Source: Thermoanaerobaculia bacterium (lineage in GTDB: Bacteria > Acidobacteriota > Thermoanaerobaculia > Gp7-AA8). Taken from it: a stretch of DNA of 5,415 bases. The notes below the pieces were generated by a model. That model saw nothing but the letters and a program-made list of their open reading frames with translations, did no database searches and was not told the origin of the DNA. Positions 4,680-5,415 of the stretch are shown here, piece by piece; position 1 is the stretch's first letter, and each line of letters begins with the position of its first letter. The stretch lies in assembly GCA_023700825.1 (NCBI GenBank), contig JAMPYE010000332.1, positions 1 through 5,415 on the forward strand. The letters are read 5' to 3'. A program made the position numbers and the translations under genes.

Positions 4680-5321
4680 ATGGGCCCAAAAGAACGAATC
4701 GAGAAGGAAAAGGCGGAGACGCGCGACCGGATCCTCGACGCCGCGCGCGAGCTCTTCGCCGAGAAGGGCTTCGAGGCGGTCACCATGCGCCAGATCGCCC
4801 AGAAGATCGAGTACACGCCGACGACGATCTACGTCCACTTCAAGGACAAGGACGCGCTGCTCCACGAGATCTGCGACCGCGATTTCTCCCTTCTCGCGCA
4901 AAAGTTCGTCTCCGTGGCGAAGCTCTCCGACCCGATCGAGCAGCTCCGGAAAACCGGTCTCCTCTACGCCCGCTTCGGCCTCGAGAACCGCCATCACTAC
5001 CGGCTGATGTTCATGAGCCTGCGCCCCGAGCCGACGCCCGAGCTCATCGAGCGGAAGAAAGGGAACCCGTCCGAGGATGCATACGAGTTCCTCGTGATGA
5101 TCATCAGGGCGGGACTCGCGGCGGGGCGCTTCCGTCCCGAGTTCAAAGATCCGGAGCTGATCGCGCAGACGGTCTGGGCCGGCATTCACGGTGTCGTCTC
5201 GCTGCGAATCTCGAACGAGTGCGACCCCTGGGTGAAGTGGCCCGCGGCGGAGCGCTCGGTGAAGACGATGATCGACGTCCTCGTCAACGGCCTCGTCCGC
5301 GAGGAGGCCGCGCGTGCCTGA
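4680..5321 (+). CDS. TetR/AcrR-family transcriptional repressor with WHG-type C-terminal domain
   Basis: The 213-residue protein has an N-terminal DNA-binding domain at about residues 13-60: TRDRILDAARELFAEKGFEAVTM, then the helix-turn-helix MRQIAQKIEYTPTTIYVHF and KDKDALL, all canonical TetR_N features. The C-terminal ligand and dimerisation domain contains VWAGIHGVVSL, matching the W-x3-HG signature of the TetR_C WHG family. The ligand is unknown; members commonly sense lipophilic compounds and control efflux genes. The ATG at 4680 is chosen because GGAG (4667-4670) lies nine bases upstream. The alternative GTG at 4650 has no such site and lies inside the operator. The coding end overlaps the GTG start of the ABC permease gene by eight bases, so the repressor probably controls the exporter along with itself through the palindromes upstream. 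Confidence 0.93.
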   Translation: MGPKERIEKEKAETRDRILDAARELFAEKGFEAVTMRQIAQKIEYTPTTIYVHFKDKDALLHEICDRDFSLLAQKFVSVAKLSDPIEQLRKTGLLYARFGLENRHHYRLMFMSLRPEPTPELIERKKGNPSEDAYEFLVMIIRAGLAAGRFRPEFKDPELIAQTVWAGIHGVVSLRISNECDPWVKWPAAERSVKTMIDVLVNGLVREEAARA

Positions 5322-5415
5322 TCTCGCCCTCAAGACGCTCGTGCACGACAAGCTCCGTTTCTTCATCACCGTGTCGGGCGTCGCGTTCGCCGTCACCCTC
5401 GTCTTCGTCCAGGTC
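5314..5415 (+). CDS. ABC transporter permease, DevC/FtsX (MacB)-like (N-terminal fragment; cut by window edge)
   Basis: Only 34 codons are present, from the GTG at 5314 to the window end. GAGGAGG (5301-5307) six bases upstream, inside the end of the TetR gene, sets the start; the eight-base overlap indicates coupling. The visible protein, beginning PDLALKTLVHDKLRFFITV and continuing into a long hydrophobic helix (about 16-34), has the typical N-terminus of DevC/FtsX-type permeases, where a short LAxKxLxxDKLR amphipathic helix precedes the first membrane span. Such permeases work with an ATPase and often a membrane-fusion protein to export lipids, peptides or drugs, or drive periplasmic mechanical work. 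Those partners would lie to the right. The substrate cannot be inferred from this fragment. Confidence 0.75.
   Translation, partial: MPDLALKTLVHDKLRFFITVSGVAFAVTLVFVQV

Noticed and set aside
4632..5396. Minus-strand 254-codon frame opposite the TetR gene
   Set aside because: It is an acidic/Arg-rich antisense shadow with no motif. The plus strand carries a textbook TetR protein with promoter and Shine-Dalgarno.

Overview
This is a GC-rich bacterial chromosomal window holding parts or all of eight protein genes, plus two intergenic regions unusually rich in hairpins. The gene style suggests an anaerobic or facultative GC-rich lineage such as Acidobacteriota (Thermoanaerobaculia-like) or a delta-proteobacterial/myxobacterial relative: a HybA/HybB-like respiratory module without a local catalytic subunit, a WHG-type TetR regulator, and Ala/Arg-rich shadow frames. 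The assignment is by style only, because no rRNA or other marker gene is present.

Region 1 (1-2304, minus strand) is a respiratory operon read right to left. It encodes a four-cluster [4Fe-4S] protein (HybA-like), a ten-helix NrfD/HybB-type quinone-interacting membrane subunit, and the start of a membrane sensor protein that is probably a histidine kinase and runs off the left edge. The first two genes overlap by four bases (ATGA) and the third starts three bases after the second, so the three are probably translationally coupled. The likely job is electron transfer between periplasmic redox partners and the quinone pool, with the sensor reporting on redox or respiratory state.

Region 2 (2305-2667) is a 363-base leader and spacer. 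It contains a strong Shine-Dalgarno for the Fe-S gene, a perfect CRP/FNR-family-like palindrome, and four tandem 8-9 bp hairpins with 3-base loops enclosed by a 10-bp outer inverted repeat, directly after the stop codon of the next gene.

Region 3 (2668-4289, minus strand) is a probable three-gene operon: a secreted DUF4440/SnoaL-like (NTF2-fold) protein, a 64-residue ElaB/DUF883-like membrane-tail protein, and a homocysteine S-methyltransferase-family protein. Both gaps are 34 bases. The methyltransferase keeps its zinc cysteines but lacks the two acidic homocysteine-binding residues expected from the family, so its substrate may differ.

Region 4 (4290-4679) is a 390-base divergent intergenic region. 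It is dominated by a 241-bp element with 51-bp imperfect terminal inverted repeats, each built of two hairpins. A four-copy 7-bp tandem repeat and a clear sigma70 promoter (TTGACA, 17 bases, TATCTT) follow. Two overlapping palindromic operators cover the start of transcription.

Region 5 (4680-5415, plus strand) is a self-regulated TetR/AcrR-type repressor whose end overlaps the GTG start of an ABC-transporter permease (DevC/FtsX-like), cut by the right edge. This is a typical repressor-plus-export operon.

The most novel items are the two structured non-coding elements, the active-site-altered methyltransferase, and the HybA-like protein that has a membrane anchor but no export signal.
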